From Mycobacterium avium subsp. avium (lineage in GTDB: Bacteria; Actinomycetota; Actinomycetes; Mycobacteriales; Mycobacteriaceae), in the NCBI RefSeq assembly GCF_009741445.1, contig NZ_CP046507.1, positions 2,790,001 to 2,854,000 on the forward strand: a stretch of DNA of 64,000 nucleotides. The letters are read 5' to 3'. How positions within the stretch are numbered: the first letter of the stretch is position 1; each line of letters opens with the position of its first letter. The translations under genes and the position numbers were made by a program. This document shows positions 55,552 through 64,000 of the stretch, in pieces. The notes under the pieces are model-generated. The model ran no database searches and was not told the DNA's origin. It saw only the letters and a program-made list of their open reading frames with translations.

Positions 55552-57117
55552 TTACTTGCGGCGACGGCCTCCGCCGCCGAACTTGAGCCGAATGATCTCC
55601 CGGATCCCGGTGTTCACCGCGCTCTGTACGTCGCGGTCGTGCCAGAGCCTTTCCAGCAGGCCCGGCCCTTTGGGCTCCGCGGGTTCCGGCATCGGCGGAA
55701 CCGGGCCATTCGGCGGGACGGGCGGGTAGTCGGACTGGGCTTGCGGCGACCGCGATCCGGTCGGTGCTTGCGGGCCCGGCGGGGGCTGGGCCGGTTGTTG
55801 CACCGTTTGGCCGTACTTCGCTTGCAGCTCACTGCGTTTGGCTGCCTTCGTGATCTCCTCTGTCCCGATCGACGCCATCAGCGAGCGGGGCACCCGCATC
55901 CGGGTCCAGGCCACCGGCGTGGGTGCGCCCTTCTCGGAGAGCACGGTCACGACGGCCTCGCCGATTCCCAGCGACGTCAACGCCGACTCCAGGTCGTAGA
56001 CATCGGTTTTCGGGTAGGTGCGCACGGTCTTGGACAGCGCCTTCTGGTCGTCGGGCGTGAAAGCCCGCAGCGCGTGCTGAATTCGCGCACCCAACTGGGA
56101 CAGCACGTCGTTGGGAATGTCGGTGGGCAACTGGGTGCAGAAGAACACCCCGACGCCCTTGGAGCGGATCAGCTTCACCGTCTGTTCGACCTGTTCCAGG
56201 AAGGCCTTGGACGCGTCGGCGAACAGCAGGTGCGCCTCGTCGAAGAAGAAGACCAGCTTGGGTTTGTCGATGTCGCCGACCTCGGGCAGTTGCGTGTATA
56301 GGTCGGCCAGCAGCCACATCAGGAAGGTGGAGAAGATGACCGGGCGCACCGACTGACCGGTGAACTCCAGCAGCGAAATGACGCCTTGGCCTTGATCGTT
56401 GGTGCGCAGCAAGTCGTTGGGGTCGAGCTTGGGTTCGCCGAAGAAGGTGTCGCCGCCCTCGGCGTCGAGGTTGACCAGTGCCCGCAGGATCACGCCCGCC
56501 GTCGTCGCCGACACGCCGCCCAGGGACTTCAGGTCCTCCTTGCCCGCTTCGCTGGTCAGATAGCCGATGACGGTGCGCAGATCGTCCGTGGTCACCAGGC
56601 GGCGGTCGCGCTCCTTGGCCCAGTGGAAGATCAGTCCCAGGGTGGACTCCTGAGTGGCGTTGAGCCCCAACACCTTCGACAGCAGCACCGGCCCGAAGCT
56701 CTCGACGGTCGCGCGGATCGGCACGCCGATCCCGTTGGTACCTAACGACAGGAACTCCACCGGGAACCCCGAGGGTTGCCAATCATCGCCGGTGTCCTTG
56801 GCGCGTGCATCGGTTCGGTCGCTGCGCTCCCCTTCCTTGGACAGCCCGGACAGGTCGCCCTTCACGTCGGCCATCAGCACCGGCACGCCCGCGGCGCTGA
56901 GCTGCTCGGCGATCAGCTGCAGCGTCTTGGTCTTGCCGGTGCCCGTCGCACCGGCCACCAGGCCGTGCCGGTTCACCGTCGCCAGCGGGATGCGGATCTG
57001 CGCCGACGGGTCGGCCGCACCGTCGATGACGACCGTGCCCAATTCCAATGCCTGGCCCGCGACGGCGTAGCCGTCCGCGATCCGCGTCGCCGGTGTTGCC
57101 GCTGAATCGGTGCTCAT
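55552..57117 (-). CDS. HerA-type ATPase (DUF853)
   Basis: 521 residues; Rv2510c is recalled at 533. Walker [14 protein letters not shown] near 55, Walker [13 protein letters not shown] near 275, and a downstream arginine-finger region. It belongs to the FtsK-HerA superfamily with DUF853, a motor of unknown substrate; no NurA nuclease gene accompanies it. The C-terminal tail is Pro/Gln-rich ([15 protein letters not shown]) and ends in a basic RRRK. ATG at 57117 ([12 protein letters not shown]); the frame is open to 57165. It is divergent from orn, with 125 bp between their starts. Confidence 0.9.
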   Translation of the reverse strand: MSTDSAATPATRIADGYAVAGQALELGTVVIDGAADPSAQIRIPLATVNRHGLVAGATGTGKTKTLQLIAEQLSAAGVPVLMADVKGDLSGLSKEGERSDRTDARAKDTGDDWQPSGFPVEFLSLGTNGIGVPIRATVESFGPVLLSKVLGLNATQESTLGLIFHWAKERDRRLVTTDDLRTVIGYLTSEAGKEDLKSLGGVSATTAGVILRALVNLDAEGGDTFFGEPKLDPNDLLRTNDQGQGVISLLEFTGQSVRPVIFSTFLMWLLADLYTQLPEVGDIDKPKLVFFFDEAHLLFADASKAFLEQVEQTVKLIRSKGVGVFFCTQLPTDIPNDVLSQLGARIQHALRAFTPDDQKALSKTVRTYPKTDVYDLESALTSLGIGEAVVTVLSEKGAPTPVAWTRMRVPRSLMASIGTEEITKAAKRSELQAKYGQTVQQPAQPPPGPQAPTGSRSPQAQSDYPPVPPNGPVPPMPEPAEPKGPGLLERLWHDRDVQSAVNTGIREIIRLKFGGGGRRRK

Positions 57118-57242
57118 CGTGCTGCGCCCCTCTTCCCCCGGGTGATTCGGCATGCACTTCGCCAACGCTCACCCTACGTCGCGGGCCGATCCGGGGGCGA
57201 GGGCCGGCACGGAGGTCGCCGCCCCGCATTAGGGTGAGCGCT

Positions 57243-57890
57243 GTGCGCGACGAATTGGTGTGGATCGACTGCGAAATGACCGGACTCGATCTCGGTTCGG
57301 ACAAGCTGATCGAGATCGCGGCCCTGGTCACCGACGCCGAGCTGAACGTGCTCGGCGACGGCGTCGACGTGGTGATCCACGCCGACGACGCCGCGCTAGC
57401 GGCGATGGGCGAGGTGGTCACCGAAATGCATTCGCGCTCCGGGCTGATCGATGAGGTGAAGGCGTCCACGGTCGACCTGGCCACCGCCGAGGAGATGGTG
57501 CTGGACTACATCCGCACTCACGTCAAGGCCCCCAAGACGGCGCCGCTGGCCGGGAATTCGATTGCCACCGACCGCGCGTTCATCGTGCGCGACATGCCCG
57601 CCCTGGACTCCTACCTGCACTACCGCATGATCGATGTGAGCTCCATCAAGGAGCTCTGCCGGCGCTGGTACCCGCGGATCTACTTCGGCCAGCCGGTCAA
57701 GGGGCTGACCCACCGGGCCCTGGCCGACATCCACGAATCCATCCGGGAGCTGCAGTTCTACCGGCGCACCGCGTTCGTCGCCCCGCCGGGACCGTCTACC
57801 AGCGAAATCGAGGCGGTGGCCGCCGCCCTCGACGAGGGAAAAGACGCACCGGGACCTAGCGATTCGGCCAGCGCACCGCCCACCGGTTAG
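57243..57890 (+). CDS. orn: Oligoribonuclease
   Basis: 3'-5' exoribonuclease of the DEDDh family, degrading 2-5-nt RNA, including pGpG from cyclic di-GMP. 215 residues, as recalled for Rv2511. Exo I motif [10 protein letters not shown] (Asp, Glu); exo [16 protein letters not shown]; exo [14 protein letters not shown] with the His and Asp. The start is GTG 57243; open upstream frame to 57048 is antisense to the ATPase gene. A 20-residue acidic/Pro tail after the core is species-specific. tRNA-His follows 47 bp downstream. Confidence 0.97.
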   Translation: MRDELVWIDCEMTGLDLGSDKLIEIAALVTDAELNVLGDGVDVVIHADDAALAAMGEVVTEMHSRSGLIDEVKASTVDLATAEEMVLDYIRTHVKAPKTAPLAGNSIATDRAFIVRDMPALDSYLHYRMIDVSSIKELCRRWYPRIYFGQPVKGLTHRALADIHESIRELQFYRRTAFVAPPGPSTSEIEAVAAALDEGKDAPGPSDSASAPPTG

Positions 57891-57937
57891 TATCGACGTC
57901 GCCGCGTTCACCCGCACCGGGATCGGATGGCGGCCAT

Positions 57938-58014
57938 GGTGGCTGTAGTTCAGCTGGTAGAGCACCAGGTTGTGATCCTGGGTGTCGCGGGTTCGAGTCC
58001 CGTCAGCCACCCCA
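57938..58014 (+). tRNA. tRNA-His (anticodon GTG)
   Basis: The extra G at 57938 opposite C 58011 is the tRNA-His identity pair. The acceptor stem is GTGGCTG/CAGCCAC. Anticodon GTG lies in TTGTGAT. The T arm is CGGGTTCGAGTCCCG. CCA is encoded at 58012-58014. Confidence 0.97.
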
Positions 58015-58099
58015 CAGGTCGGCCATGCGTGGCCGTCCACTGCGCGTTCAGGTCGTGCGGAGCCCGCACGACGCTCGTGCACCGGTAAGCGGAAAAGTA

Positions 58100-58525
58100 G
58101 TGAACAGACAACGTCCCGCCTGGCCCGCAGCCCCGTGGCGGCGCTCGCCGGGCAAGACGGCCGCCGTCGCCGGGGCGGCGTTGTTCCTGGCGGGCTGCGG
58201 CTGGTCGACCCCCACGGCAACGACGGTCATCTCGACACCGCCGGCGCAGACCAAAACCGTCACCGTGACCGTCACCCCGCCGCCGCCGCCGGGACCGAAG
58301 ACCTCGATCGAGACCAACGGGACGTTCATCGTCAACAAGGAGATCGCGGCCGGCACCTACCGCACCGACGGCAAAAGCGGGTGCTATTGGGCACGGCTGC
58401 GCAGCTTCGACACCAACGACATCATCGACAACAACGTCGGCGACGGCGCCCAGGTCGTCCGGATCCTGCCGACCGACGCCGCCTTCATGACCAGAAGCTG
58501 CGGGATCTGGCGCAAGATCGACTGA
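58100..58525 (+). CDS. Putative lipoprotein of unknown function
   Basis: 141 residues. Type II signal peptide: basic start (NRQRP; WRRSPGK), hydrophobic AAVAGAALFLAGC with the lipobox Cys33. Then a Thr/Pro-rich stalk (TVTVTVTPPPPPGPK) and a 75-residue globular domain with two cysteines (GCYWARL; RSCGIWRK) likely disulfide-bonded. The domain contains TFIVNKEIAAGTYRTDG, like other mycobacterial surface lipoproteins. GTG 58100 was chosen for its GGAAAAG upstream; an ATG at 58025 would add 25 residues starting just after tRNA-His. Convergent with ldtB (7 bp between stops). Confidence 0.8.
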   Translation: MNRQRPAWPAAPWRRSPGKTAAVAGAALFLAGCGWSTPTATTVISTPPAQTKTVTVTVTPPPPPGPKTSIETNGTFIVNKEIAAGTYRTDGKSGCYWARLRSFDTNDIIDNNVGDGAQVVRILPTDAAFMTRSCGIWRKID

Positions 58526-58532
58526 CCCGGCG

Positions 58533-59729
58533 TCAGGTGTTGGCGTTGCCCGCCTTCCACTGCGACCACGGGATGTTCCAGTCGCCCAGCCCCTCGGTGC
58601 CGGGCAGTGTCGGCCCCACGGTGTGCACGACCTCGACGATGTCGCCGCTCTTGCTGTGGTCGTAGAACCATTCGGCGTTGCTGGGGCTCACGTTGAGACA
58701 GCCATGGCTGGTGTTGGTGTGCCCCTGGGCACCGACCGACCACGGCGCCGAGTGCACGAAGACGCCGCTGTAGGACATCTGCGTGGCCCAGTCGACTTCG
58801 GTGCGATATCCGTTGGGCGAGTTGACCGGAACGCCGTAGGTGGAGGAGTCCATGATGATGTGCTTGAACCGCGCCCCGACGATGTAGATGCCGTTGGCCG
58901 TCGGGGTGCTGTCCTTGCCCATCGAGGTCGGCATGGTCTTGACCACTTCACCGTTGACCCGCACGGTCACCGTCTTGGTGGTGTCGTCGGCCGTCGAGAT
59001 GACCTCGTCGCCAATGGTGAAGTGCGTCTTGACGTTGTCCTCGCCGAACATGCCGTCGCCCAGGTCCACCCCGTAGGTGTTGACGGCCACGTCGATGACG
59101 GTCCCGGACTTCCAGAAATGCTCTGGGCGCCAACGCACTTCGCGGTTGTTGAGCCAGTAGAAGGCGCCCTCCACCGGAGGATTGGTGGTGATGGTGATGG
59201 CCTTTTGGGCCGCGGCCCGGTTGGCGATGTTCTCGTCGAAGCGGATCGCCACCGGTTCGCCGACGCCGACCACCTCGCCGTCGGCCGGGCTGACGTAGGG
59301 CATGGTCAGGTGCGCGGGGGAACTGGTCTCGAAGGTCATCTGCTTGCTGGCCGCGCCGCCCAGGCCGGTCGCCTTCGCGGTCAGCGTGTAACGCCGGTTG
59401 TAGCCGAGCTGCTCGGTGGTCGACCAGCGCAGGCCGTCGGGGCTCAGTTGCCCGCTGATCGACCTGCCGTTCTCGTTGACCATGGTGACCGAGGCCAGCA
59501 CGCCGTCGGCGACGCTGACGGTCACCGGCGCATCCACCGTCACGCCGACGGCGCCGTCGCTCACCGAGGCGGTGAGTTTGGGCACCAGCAGGTCGGCGAA
59601 CGGGGTGCCCTTGTCGAAGATGACCTTGGGCGGCGCTGCCGTGTGGCCGCCGCCGCAGGCGACTGCCCCCACAGCAACCAAAGCCATCGCGGCTGCCAGC
59701 CACGATCGGCGTCCACGCAAAGGCGTCAT
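58533..59729 (-). CDS. ldtB: L,D-transpeptidase 2 (peptidoglycan 3-3 crosslinking)
   Basis: Makes 3->3 crosslinks in peptidoglycan, the target of carbapenems. 398 residues from the ATG at 59729, which has GGAAGG seven bases upstream. Lipobox VGAVAC near residue 20-25 (lipoprotein LppS). Two immunoglobulin-like domains (about 40-240) precede the YkuD catalytic domain with HSAPWSVG and, later, SHGCLN; Cys344 is the nucleophile. Sequence agrees in nearly all parts with the recalled 408-residue Rv2518c. A GTG at 59756 gives a slightly longer start. Confidence 0.97.
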   Translation of the reverse strand: MTPLRGRRSWLAAAMALVAVGAVACGGGHTAAPPKVIFDKGTPFADLLVPKLTASVSDGAVGVTVDAPVTVSVADGVLASVTMVNENGRSISGQLSPDGLRWSTTEQLGYNRRYTLTAKATGLGGAASKQMTFETSSPAHLTMPYVSPADGEVVGVGEPVAIRFDENIANRAAAQKAITITTNPPVEGAFYWLNNREVRWRPEHFWKSGTVIDVAVNTYGVDLGDGMFGEDNVKTHFTIGDEVISTADDTTKTVTVRVNGEVVKTMPTSMGKDSTPTANGIYIVGARFKHIIMDSSTYGVPVNSPNGYRTEVDWATQMSYSGVFVHSAPWSVGAQGHTNTSHGCLNVSPSNAEWFYDHSKSGDIVEVVHTVGPTLPGTEGLGDWNIPWSQWKAGNANT

Positions 59730-59890
59730 CCAGTGACCTTCCATCTCACGTCGCACAGTTGGTCACCGCTGACCACAGGTAGCTGCCGGCATTCTAATGG
59801 GTTTCGGGCGTCGTCCCATGCGCATCCGCGCCGGCGGCGGCCGTCCGGTGTCGGCACCGAAATCGGCTCGCAATCCGGCGAGTCAGCAAA

Positions 59891-60784
59891 CTAGGCGGGC
59901 TGGTGCAGTTGCGCCTCGGCCCGGTCGCGGGTCGCGACGGCCTCGACGCGGGCGAGCTTGATGATGGCCGCCGTCATCACCACCACGGCCACCAGCAGCG
60001 CGACCGTCCCGGCCCGGCCGGTGTCCAGCGTCTCGCCCAGCACGACCACGCCCAGCACCGACGCCACCACCGGCTGCGACACCTGCAGGGTTGGCATCGA
60101 CGCGGTCAACGGCCCGGCCCGAAACGCCGCCTGACTCCACACCACGCCCCCCAGCGCGACCAGGATGCAGGCATACAGCTCCGGGGTCCGGGTCACCACC
60201 CCGACGCCCTGCCCCAGCCGCGCCATCACCTCCTTGGTGAGCACCGCGAACACGCCCCACAGCGACCCGGACACGAAGGCGAACAGCACCGCGGCCACGG
60301 CACCGCCCCGGACCCGGCCGGCCACCACGCAGGCGGCCAGCAGCGGCCCCAGCACCAGGGCCACCACCGCCCAGGTGCGCAGCGGCGCCCCGGCGTGGCC
60401 GGTCTGCGGATTGCCCACGACGACGACCACGGTCACCGCCGCGGTGAGCAGGGCCGCCCAGACCCATTCGCCCGCGGTCACGGCGCGGTGCGACAGCCGG
60501 GCGTTGATGGGCAGGGCGAAGAGCACCGAGAACATCAGCAGCGCCTGCACCAGCAACACCGAGCCGCCGCCCAGGGCGGCGGCCTGCAACCCGATGCTCG
60601 CCAGCAACAGCACGGCGCCCCACCACCACCGCTGGCTGCGCAGCAGTCCGGCGAACAATTCGACCGGGCCCAACTCGCGGTCGGTGATGCAATGCGCCGC
60701 CCGCTGCTGCAACACGTCCCCGGTCGCGACGCACAGCGCGGAGCTCAACGCGAGTAATGCGGCGATGATCTCGGTTCGGGGCAC
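59891..60784 (-). CDS. DMT-superfamily (EamA/multidrug-like) membrane transporter
   Basis: 297 residues, about 10 hydrophobic segments in the two-repeat plan of the drug/metabolite transporter superfamily (IIAALLALSSALCVATGDVL; SMPTLQVSQPVVASVLGVVVLGETL). The SMPTLQVSQPV region is typical of the second repeat. Substrate unknown. The start is GTG 60784 after a purine-rich ACGGAGAA; the open frame to 60985 is inside mmpL. TTGACA at 60829-60834 on this strand could be a -35 box. The preceding mmpL ends 48 bp upstream on the same strand. Confidence 0.82.
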   Translation of the reverse strand: MPRTEIIAALLALSSALCVATGDVLQQRAAHCITDRELGPVELFAGLLRSQRWWWGAVLLLASIGLQAAALGGGSVLLVQALLMFSVLFALPINARLSHRAVTAGEWVWAALLTAAVTVVVVVGNPQTGHAGAPLRTWAVVALVLGPLLAACVVAGRVRGGAVAAVLFAFVSGSLWGVFAVLTKEVMARLGQGVGVVTRTPELYACILVALGGVVWSQAAFRAGPLTASMPTLQVSQPVVASVLGVVVLGETLDTGRAGTVALLVAVVVMTAAIIKLARVEAVATRDRAEAQLHQPA

Positions 60785-60812
60785 GAGGATTCTCCGTCCG
60801 AAAGTTATTTCC

Positions 60813-60827
60813 CTACAAGCGGATTGG
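60813..60827 (+). repeat. 15-bp direct repeat, copy 1 (3' side of mmpL)
   Basis: CTACAAGCGGATTGG, immediately past the mmpL stop. An identical copy is at 63354-63368 on the other side of the gene. Confidence 0.8.
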
Positions 60828-60831
60828 CGTG

Positions 60832-63183
60832 TCAACCGCGACCCGACGTGGCCCGGCTGGGCCACCTGCGGATCGCAGGTCGCGGCGCGTCGCGGGCCCA
60901 GCGCCGCCGCCCCACCCGCACCTCGCCGGCCTCCCCGGTCGCCGACCGTTCGCGCAGCCAGACCATCGGTCGCGGCGCCCACCACGTCCAGCGGCCCAGC
61001 AGGTGGATGAACGCCGGGACCAGCACCATGCGCACCAGGGTGGCGTCGACGAGCACGCCGAGGGTCAGGCCCAGGCCCAGCATCCGCATGAACGACACGT
61101 GCGCGGGAATCAGCGCCGCGAAGGAAATCGACATCACCACGGCGGCGGTGGTGACCACCCGCCCGATGCCCGCGATGCCCAGCGCGGTGCTCTCGTCGGT
61201 TTCGGCGCGCGCCTCCCTGGCGGTCGGCGGTGTCTCGCGGATGGACTGCGAGGCCAGCCAGTACTCATGGATACGGGAAACGAGGAACACCTCGTAATCC
61301 ATGGCCAGGCCGAAGGCGATGCAGAACAACAGCACCGGGATGTTGGCGTTCAGCGTCCCGTTGGGTGTGGTTCCCAGCGCACCCAGGTGGCCGTCCTGGA
61401 AGATCCACACCATCGCGCCGAACGCCGCCGTCAGCGACAACACGTTGCACACCAGCGCCTGCACCGGCAGCACCGCGCTGCCGGTCAGCAGGAAAAGCAG
61501 CATGAAGGTGACGACGGCGATCAGGCCGAACACCGTCGGCAGTCGTTTGGTGATCGCCTCGACGCTGTCGCGGTTGATCTGGGCCAGCCCGGTCATCAGC
61601 ACGGCGCGTCCGCCCGGCCCGGCGACCTGATGCAGCCGGTCGAGCTGGGCGTTCGAGGCCGGTGAATACAGCGGGGCGGTGCTCGACACGGTGAAGAAGG
61701 CGCTGCCGTTGGCCAGGCCGGTGGCCGCGGCGGGCGGACCCACCCGGTGTCCGGCCGAGAAGGTGCCGGTCGGCGCGCTGACCGCGGAGACGTCGGGCAC
61801 CCGGGACAGCTCGGCGGCGTATTTGCGAAGTTCGGTGGGTGTGACGCCGCGGGCGTCGGGGACGACGACGGAGAGCTCGGTGCCCAGGCCGGGGAAGTCG
61901 TTGTCCAGCATGTCGGCGACCTGGCGCGCAGACGCCGAGCGGGGCAGCACCCGCTCGTCGGGAAAGCCCCACTTCACGCCCAGGAACGGCACCCCCAGCA
62001 ACAGCAGCAGCGCGACGACGCTCAGCCCGACCGGCACGGCGCGGCGCAACACGTACTTCGTCGACCGGTACCAGAACTGCTCCACCAGCGGCTTGTGCGC
62101 CGGATCCCGGAACGAACGCTGCCCGTGCAGGATGCGATGCATCACCCGGCGGGCGTCCATCGTGTCCAGTCGGGGCCCGAGCAACACGATCGCCGCCGGG
62201 GTGATCACCACGGCGGCGATCGCGACGATGATCGCGGTGGCCACGATGGTGTAGGCCGACGACTTCAGGAAGTACATCGGGAACACCGCCATCACCGCCA
62301 TCGACAACCCGACGGTGGTGGCCGAGAACAGCACCGTCCGCCCGGCGGTGGCCATGGTCCGGTACAGCGCCCGGTCCCGGTCCTCGGTGCGGGCCAGCTC
62401 CTCGCGGTAGCGGGTGATGATCAGCAGGTTGTAGTCGATCGCCAGGGCCAGACCCATGGCGATGGACAGGTCCAGCGCGTAGGTCGACACGTCGGTGGCA
62501 AAGCTGATCAGCCGCAGCACCGACATGGTGCCGACGATGGCCAAGGCGCCCAGCACGACCGGCAGCGTCGCGGCCACCACGCCGCCGAGCACCCACACCA
62601 GCACGGCGAAGCTCAGCGGGATCGCGATGGACTCCATCAACAGCAGATCCCGCTGGTTCTGGGCGTTGATCTGGGCATACGCCACGGCCATGCCGCCGGC
62701 GCGCACGGTGACGCCGTCACGGTCGTGCACCAGCTCACGGGTGAGGGTGCTGGCGTACTTCTGCGCGTCGTTCTCGCCGCCCTTCAGGCCGGCGACGATC
62801 ATCCCGGACTTGTTGTCCTTGCTGATCAGCTGGGCGGCGGCGGCCGGCGGCGACGTCCAGGCCGACGACACATTCATCACCCACGGCGAATTCTTCAGTT
62901 TGTCGACGATGTCGGTGCCGACCCAGTGCGCCTGGGGGCTGCGGGCGCCGTCGGGGGCGCTCACCACGATCAGCATTTGCTGATCGGTCTGGTTGAACCG
63001 GTCCCGCAGGATCTCGGTGGCCCGGGCGGACTCCGACGTCGGATCCTGGAAGCCGCCGCCGGACAGGCTGTTGACCACCGGCAGGCCGAAGATCGCCGCG
63101 CCCACCATGACCAGGACCGCGATCCCGATGATACGGCGCGGCGCGGCGATGGCCAGCCGGGTGATTACTCGCAGCATGGCCAT
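60832..63183 (-). CDS. MmpL-family RND transporter
   Basis: 783 residues with RND layout: TM1, a periplasmic loop (SGGGFQDPTSESARATEIL), TM2-6 including ALDLSIAMGLALAIDYNLLIITRYREEL, TM7, a second loop, and TM8-12 with LLFCIAFGLAMDYEVFLVSRIHEYW. GLALAIDYNLL and GLAMDYEVFL carry the Asp-Tyr pairs for proton relay. It lacks the large C-terminal extension of MmpL3 and MmpL11; I cannot name the subtype (MmpL13-like is possible). No mmpS is next to it. Start ATG 63183 (GTG 63186 and ATG 63177 also in frame). Exported lipid unknown. Confidence 0.9.
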   Translation of the reverse strand: MAMLRVITRLAIAAPRRIIGIAVLVMVGAAIFGLPVVNSLSGGGFQDPTSESARATEILRDRFNQTDQQMLIVVSAPDGARSPQAHWVGTDIVDKLKNSPWVMNVSSAWTSPPAAAAQLISKDNKSGMIVAGLKGGENDAQKYASTLTRELVHDRDGVTVRAGGMAVAYAQINAQNQRDLLLMESIAIPLSFAVLVWVLGGVVAATLPVVLGALAIVGTMSVLRLISFATDVSTYALDLSIAMGLALAIDYNLLIITRYREELARTEDRDRALYRTMATAGRTVLFSATTVGLSMAVMAVFPMYFLKSSAYTIVATAIIVAIAAVVITPAAIVLLGPRLDTMDARRVMHRILHGQRSFRDPAHKPLVEQFWYRSTKYVLRRAVPVGLSVVALLLLLGVPFLGVKWGFPDERVLPRSASARQVADMLDNDFPGLGTELSVVVPDARGVTPTELRKYAAELSRVPDVSAVSAPTGTFSAGHRVGPPAAATGLANGSAFFTVSSTAPLYSPASNAQLDRLHQVAGPGGRAVLMTGLAQINRDSVEAITKRLPTVFGLIAVVTFMLLFLLTGSAVLPVQALVCNVLSLTAAFGAMVWIFQDGHLGALGTTPNGTLNANIPVLLFCIAFGLAMDYEVFLVSRIHEYWLASQSIRETPPTAREARAETDESTALGIAGIGRVVTTAAVVMSISFAALIPAHVSFMRMLGLGLTLGVLVDATLVRMVLVPAFIHLLGRWTWWAPRPMVWLRERSATGEAGEVRVGRRRWARDAPRPAIRRWPSRATSGRG

Positions 63184-63353
63184 CACCTACCCAAAACCGA
63201 GGTGTTTGACCCGCCGAATTGCTCACACCGGCCCGCGTTCGCCGGCGCCGTGCCGGCGGGCCGCCCGTGGTTTGACCATCCGGCACTCGGGTATCGGACC
63301 TAAAAGCACACTCGGGAGGCGGATTCGAGCTGCACAGCGCCGGTTGGCCTGGG

Positions 63354-63368
63354 CTACAAGCGGATTGG
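63354..63368 (+). repeat. 15-bp direct repeat, copy 2 (5' side of mmpL)
   Basis: Identical to 60813-60827, same orientation. It lies 8 bp before the acetyltransferase ATG and 171 bp upstream of the mmpL start. Confidence 0.8.
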
Positions 63369-63375
63369 ATGTGCA

Positions 63376-64000
63376 ATGAACACGCAGGACGACGGCATCG
63401 CCATTCGGCATCCCACCGAGGATGACTGGCAGGCGGTCTTCGAGAACCAGGCCCGCACCTTCGGCGATCCGGTGGGCCCGCAAGACCTCGAGGCGTGGAA
63501 ACGCCGGGTCCGCCTCGACGACATTCTCATCGCCGAGGACGTCTCCGATCCGAAGAACCCGTTCCTGGTGGGAACCTCCATCATCTACCCGGCGCAGCTG
63601 ACCGTGCCCGGCGGCGCCAACCTGCGAGCCGCGTGGTTGACGATGATCGCCGTCGCATCAACGCATCAGGGCAAGGGGCTGTGGGCGCAGCTCAGCGCCA
63701 AGGGGCTCGGAATCCTGTTGGACCGCGGCTATCCGATCGTCTGTGGCGTGCCCACCCAGACCGCGATGTACGACGGTTTCGGCGCCGGCGTGTCCAGCTA
63801 CAGCCACACCTACGCCATCGACCGTCGCTTCGCGAAGCTGCGGGACGCACCCGGCGACGACCGGGCGCGCGAGGTCAACGCCGCAACGGCACGACGTCAC
63901 CTGCCCGGGCTCTACGAACGATGGTGTGCCGTCACGCCGGGGGCGGTGACCCGGGACAAGGCCTGGTGGGCCGACCACCTGGAAGACCGAACGACCCAGC
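63376..64000 (+). CDS. Eis-like GNAT acetyltransferase, N-terminal part (cut by window edge)
   Basis: An open frame from ATG 63376 to the end gives 208 residues without a stop. The GNAT core shows RAAWLTMIAVASTHQGKGL, where the V-x-x-x-x-Q-G-K-G-like acetyl-CoA loop is clear, and TAMYDGFGAGV after it. The order (IRHPTEDDW; TVPGGANLRAAWLTMI; YDRRF-like boundary) resembles Eis-family acetyltransferases, larger proteins of about 400 residues; the rest would lie beyond 64000. Divergent from mmpL. Assignment as Eis-like rather than plain GNAT is tentative. Confidence 0.75.
   Translation, partial: MNTQDDGIAIRHPTEDDWQAVFENQARTFGDPVGPQDLEAWKRRVRLDDILIAEDVSDPKNPFLVGTSIIYPAQLTVPGGANLRAAWLTMIAVASTHQGKGLWAQLSAKGLGILLDRGYPIVCGVPTQTAMYDGFGAGVSSYSHTYAIDRRFAKLRDAPGDDRAREVNAATARRHLPGLYERWCAVTPGAVTRDKAWWADHLEDRTTQ

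Overview
The window is chromosomal DNA of a high-GC actinobacterium. Nearly every gene and the gene order match, from memory, the Mycobacterium tuberculosis H37Rv stretch Rv2453c (mobA) to Rv2518c (ldtB). PE_PGRS genes, IS6110, IS1081, scoAB and fadD35, which I recall in that stretch of M. tuberculosis, are absent. A few extra genes are present. This fits a slow-growing non-tuberculous Mycobacterium, such as a member of the M. avium complex, but the species cannot be fixed from sequence alone. Homologue names and lengths cited are recalled, not searched.

Layout. 1-9.1 kb: 2-oxoglutarate:ferredoxin oxidoreductase (korA, korB) beside a partial mobA; then a proteostasis block with clpX, clpP1-clpP2 and trigger factor, interrupted by mmuM. 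A ClgR-type operator lies upstream of clpP1. 9.0-21 kb: tRNA-Pro and tRNA-Gly, a serine esterase, a small secreted Trp/Pro-rich protein, endonuclease VIII-like nei2, rpiB, a mycothiol-dependent nitroreductase homologue that has lost its second active-site cysteine, pepN, two genes for accessory subunits of the cytochrome bcc-aa3 supercomplex, an HNH nuclease, truncated haemoglobin glbO, alpha-glucosidase aglA and an accessory flavoprotein. 20.3-38 kb: a long minus-strand series with a thioesterase, the giant NAD-glutamate dehydrogenase, EttA, an SSB paralogue, a CopD-CtaG copper/oxidase-assembly membrane protein, a glycerolipid operon (WS/DGAT - plsC - plsB2, each overlapping by 4 bp) and lipQ.

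38.1-41.1 kb is the least ordinary part. It is an islet between lipQ and echA14, genes I recall as neighbours in M. tuberculosis. It starts at tRNA-Arg(TCT), whose 3' end is partly repeated 149 bp downstream around a remnant of an IS481-like leader. It continues with a 14-bp perfect hairpin, two hypothetical genes, a low-GC stretch that could encode a 45-residue zinc-ribbon peptide, a secreted cutinase, and a hairpin/direct-repeat cluster.

41.2-52.4 kb: branched-chain amino-acid and odd-acyl catabolism: echA14, the branched-chain keto-acid dehydrogenase bkdABC, citE, maoC, fadE19, accA1 and accD1. Most of these are coupled through ATGA/GTGA overlaps. Divergent from them is the TetR repressor bkaR, with two near-identical palindromic operators between bkaR and accD1. 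52.4-64 kb: an MmpS-like protein, an MFS permease, mycolate reductase cmrA, a HerA-type ATPase, oligoribonuclease, tRNA-His, a lipoprotein, L,D-transpeptidase ldtB, a DMT permease, an MmpL/RND transporter and the start of an Eis-like acetyltransferase cut by the window edge.

I did not find a CRISPR array, prophage, defence island, complete insertion sequence or rRNA. I do not claim a new multi-gene system. The best leads are the tRNA-Arg islet with its Cys-rich mini-ORF, the CPWA active site, the duplicated operator pair, and the histone-like tail on PlsC.
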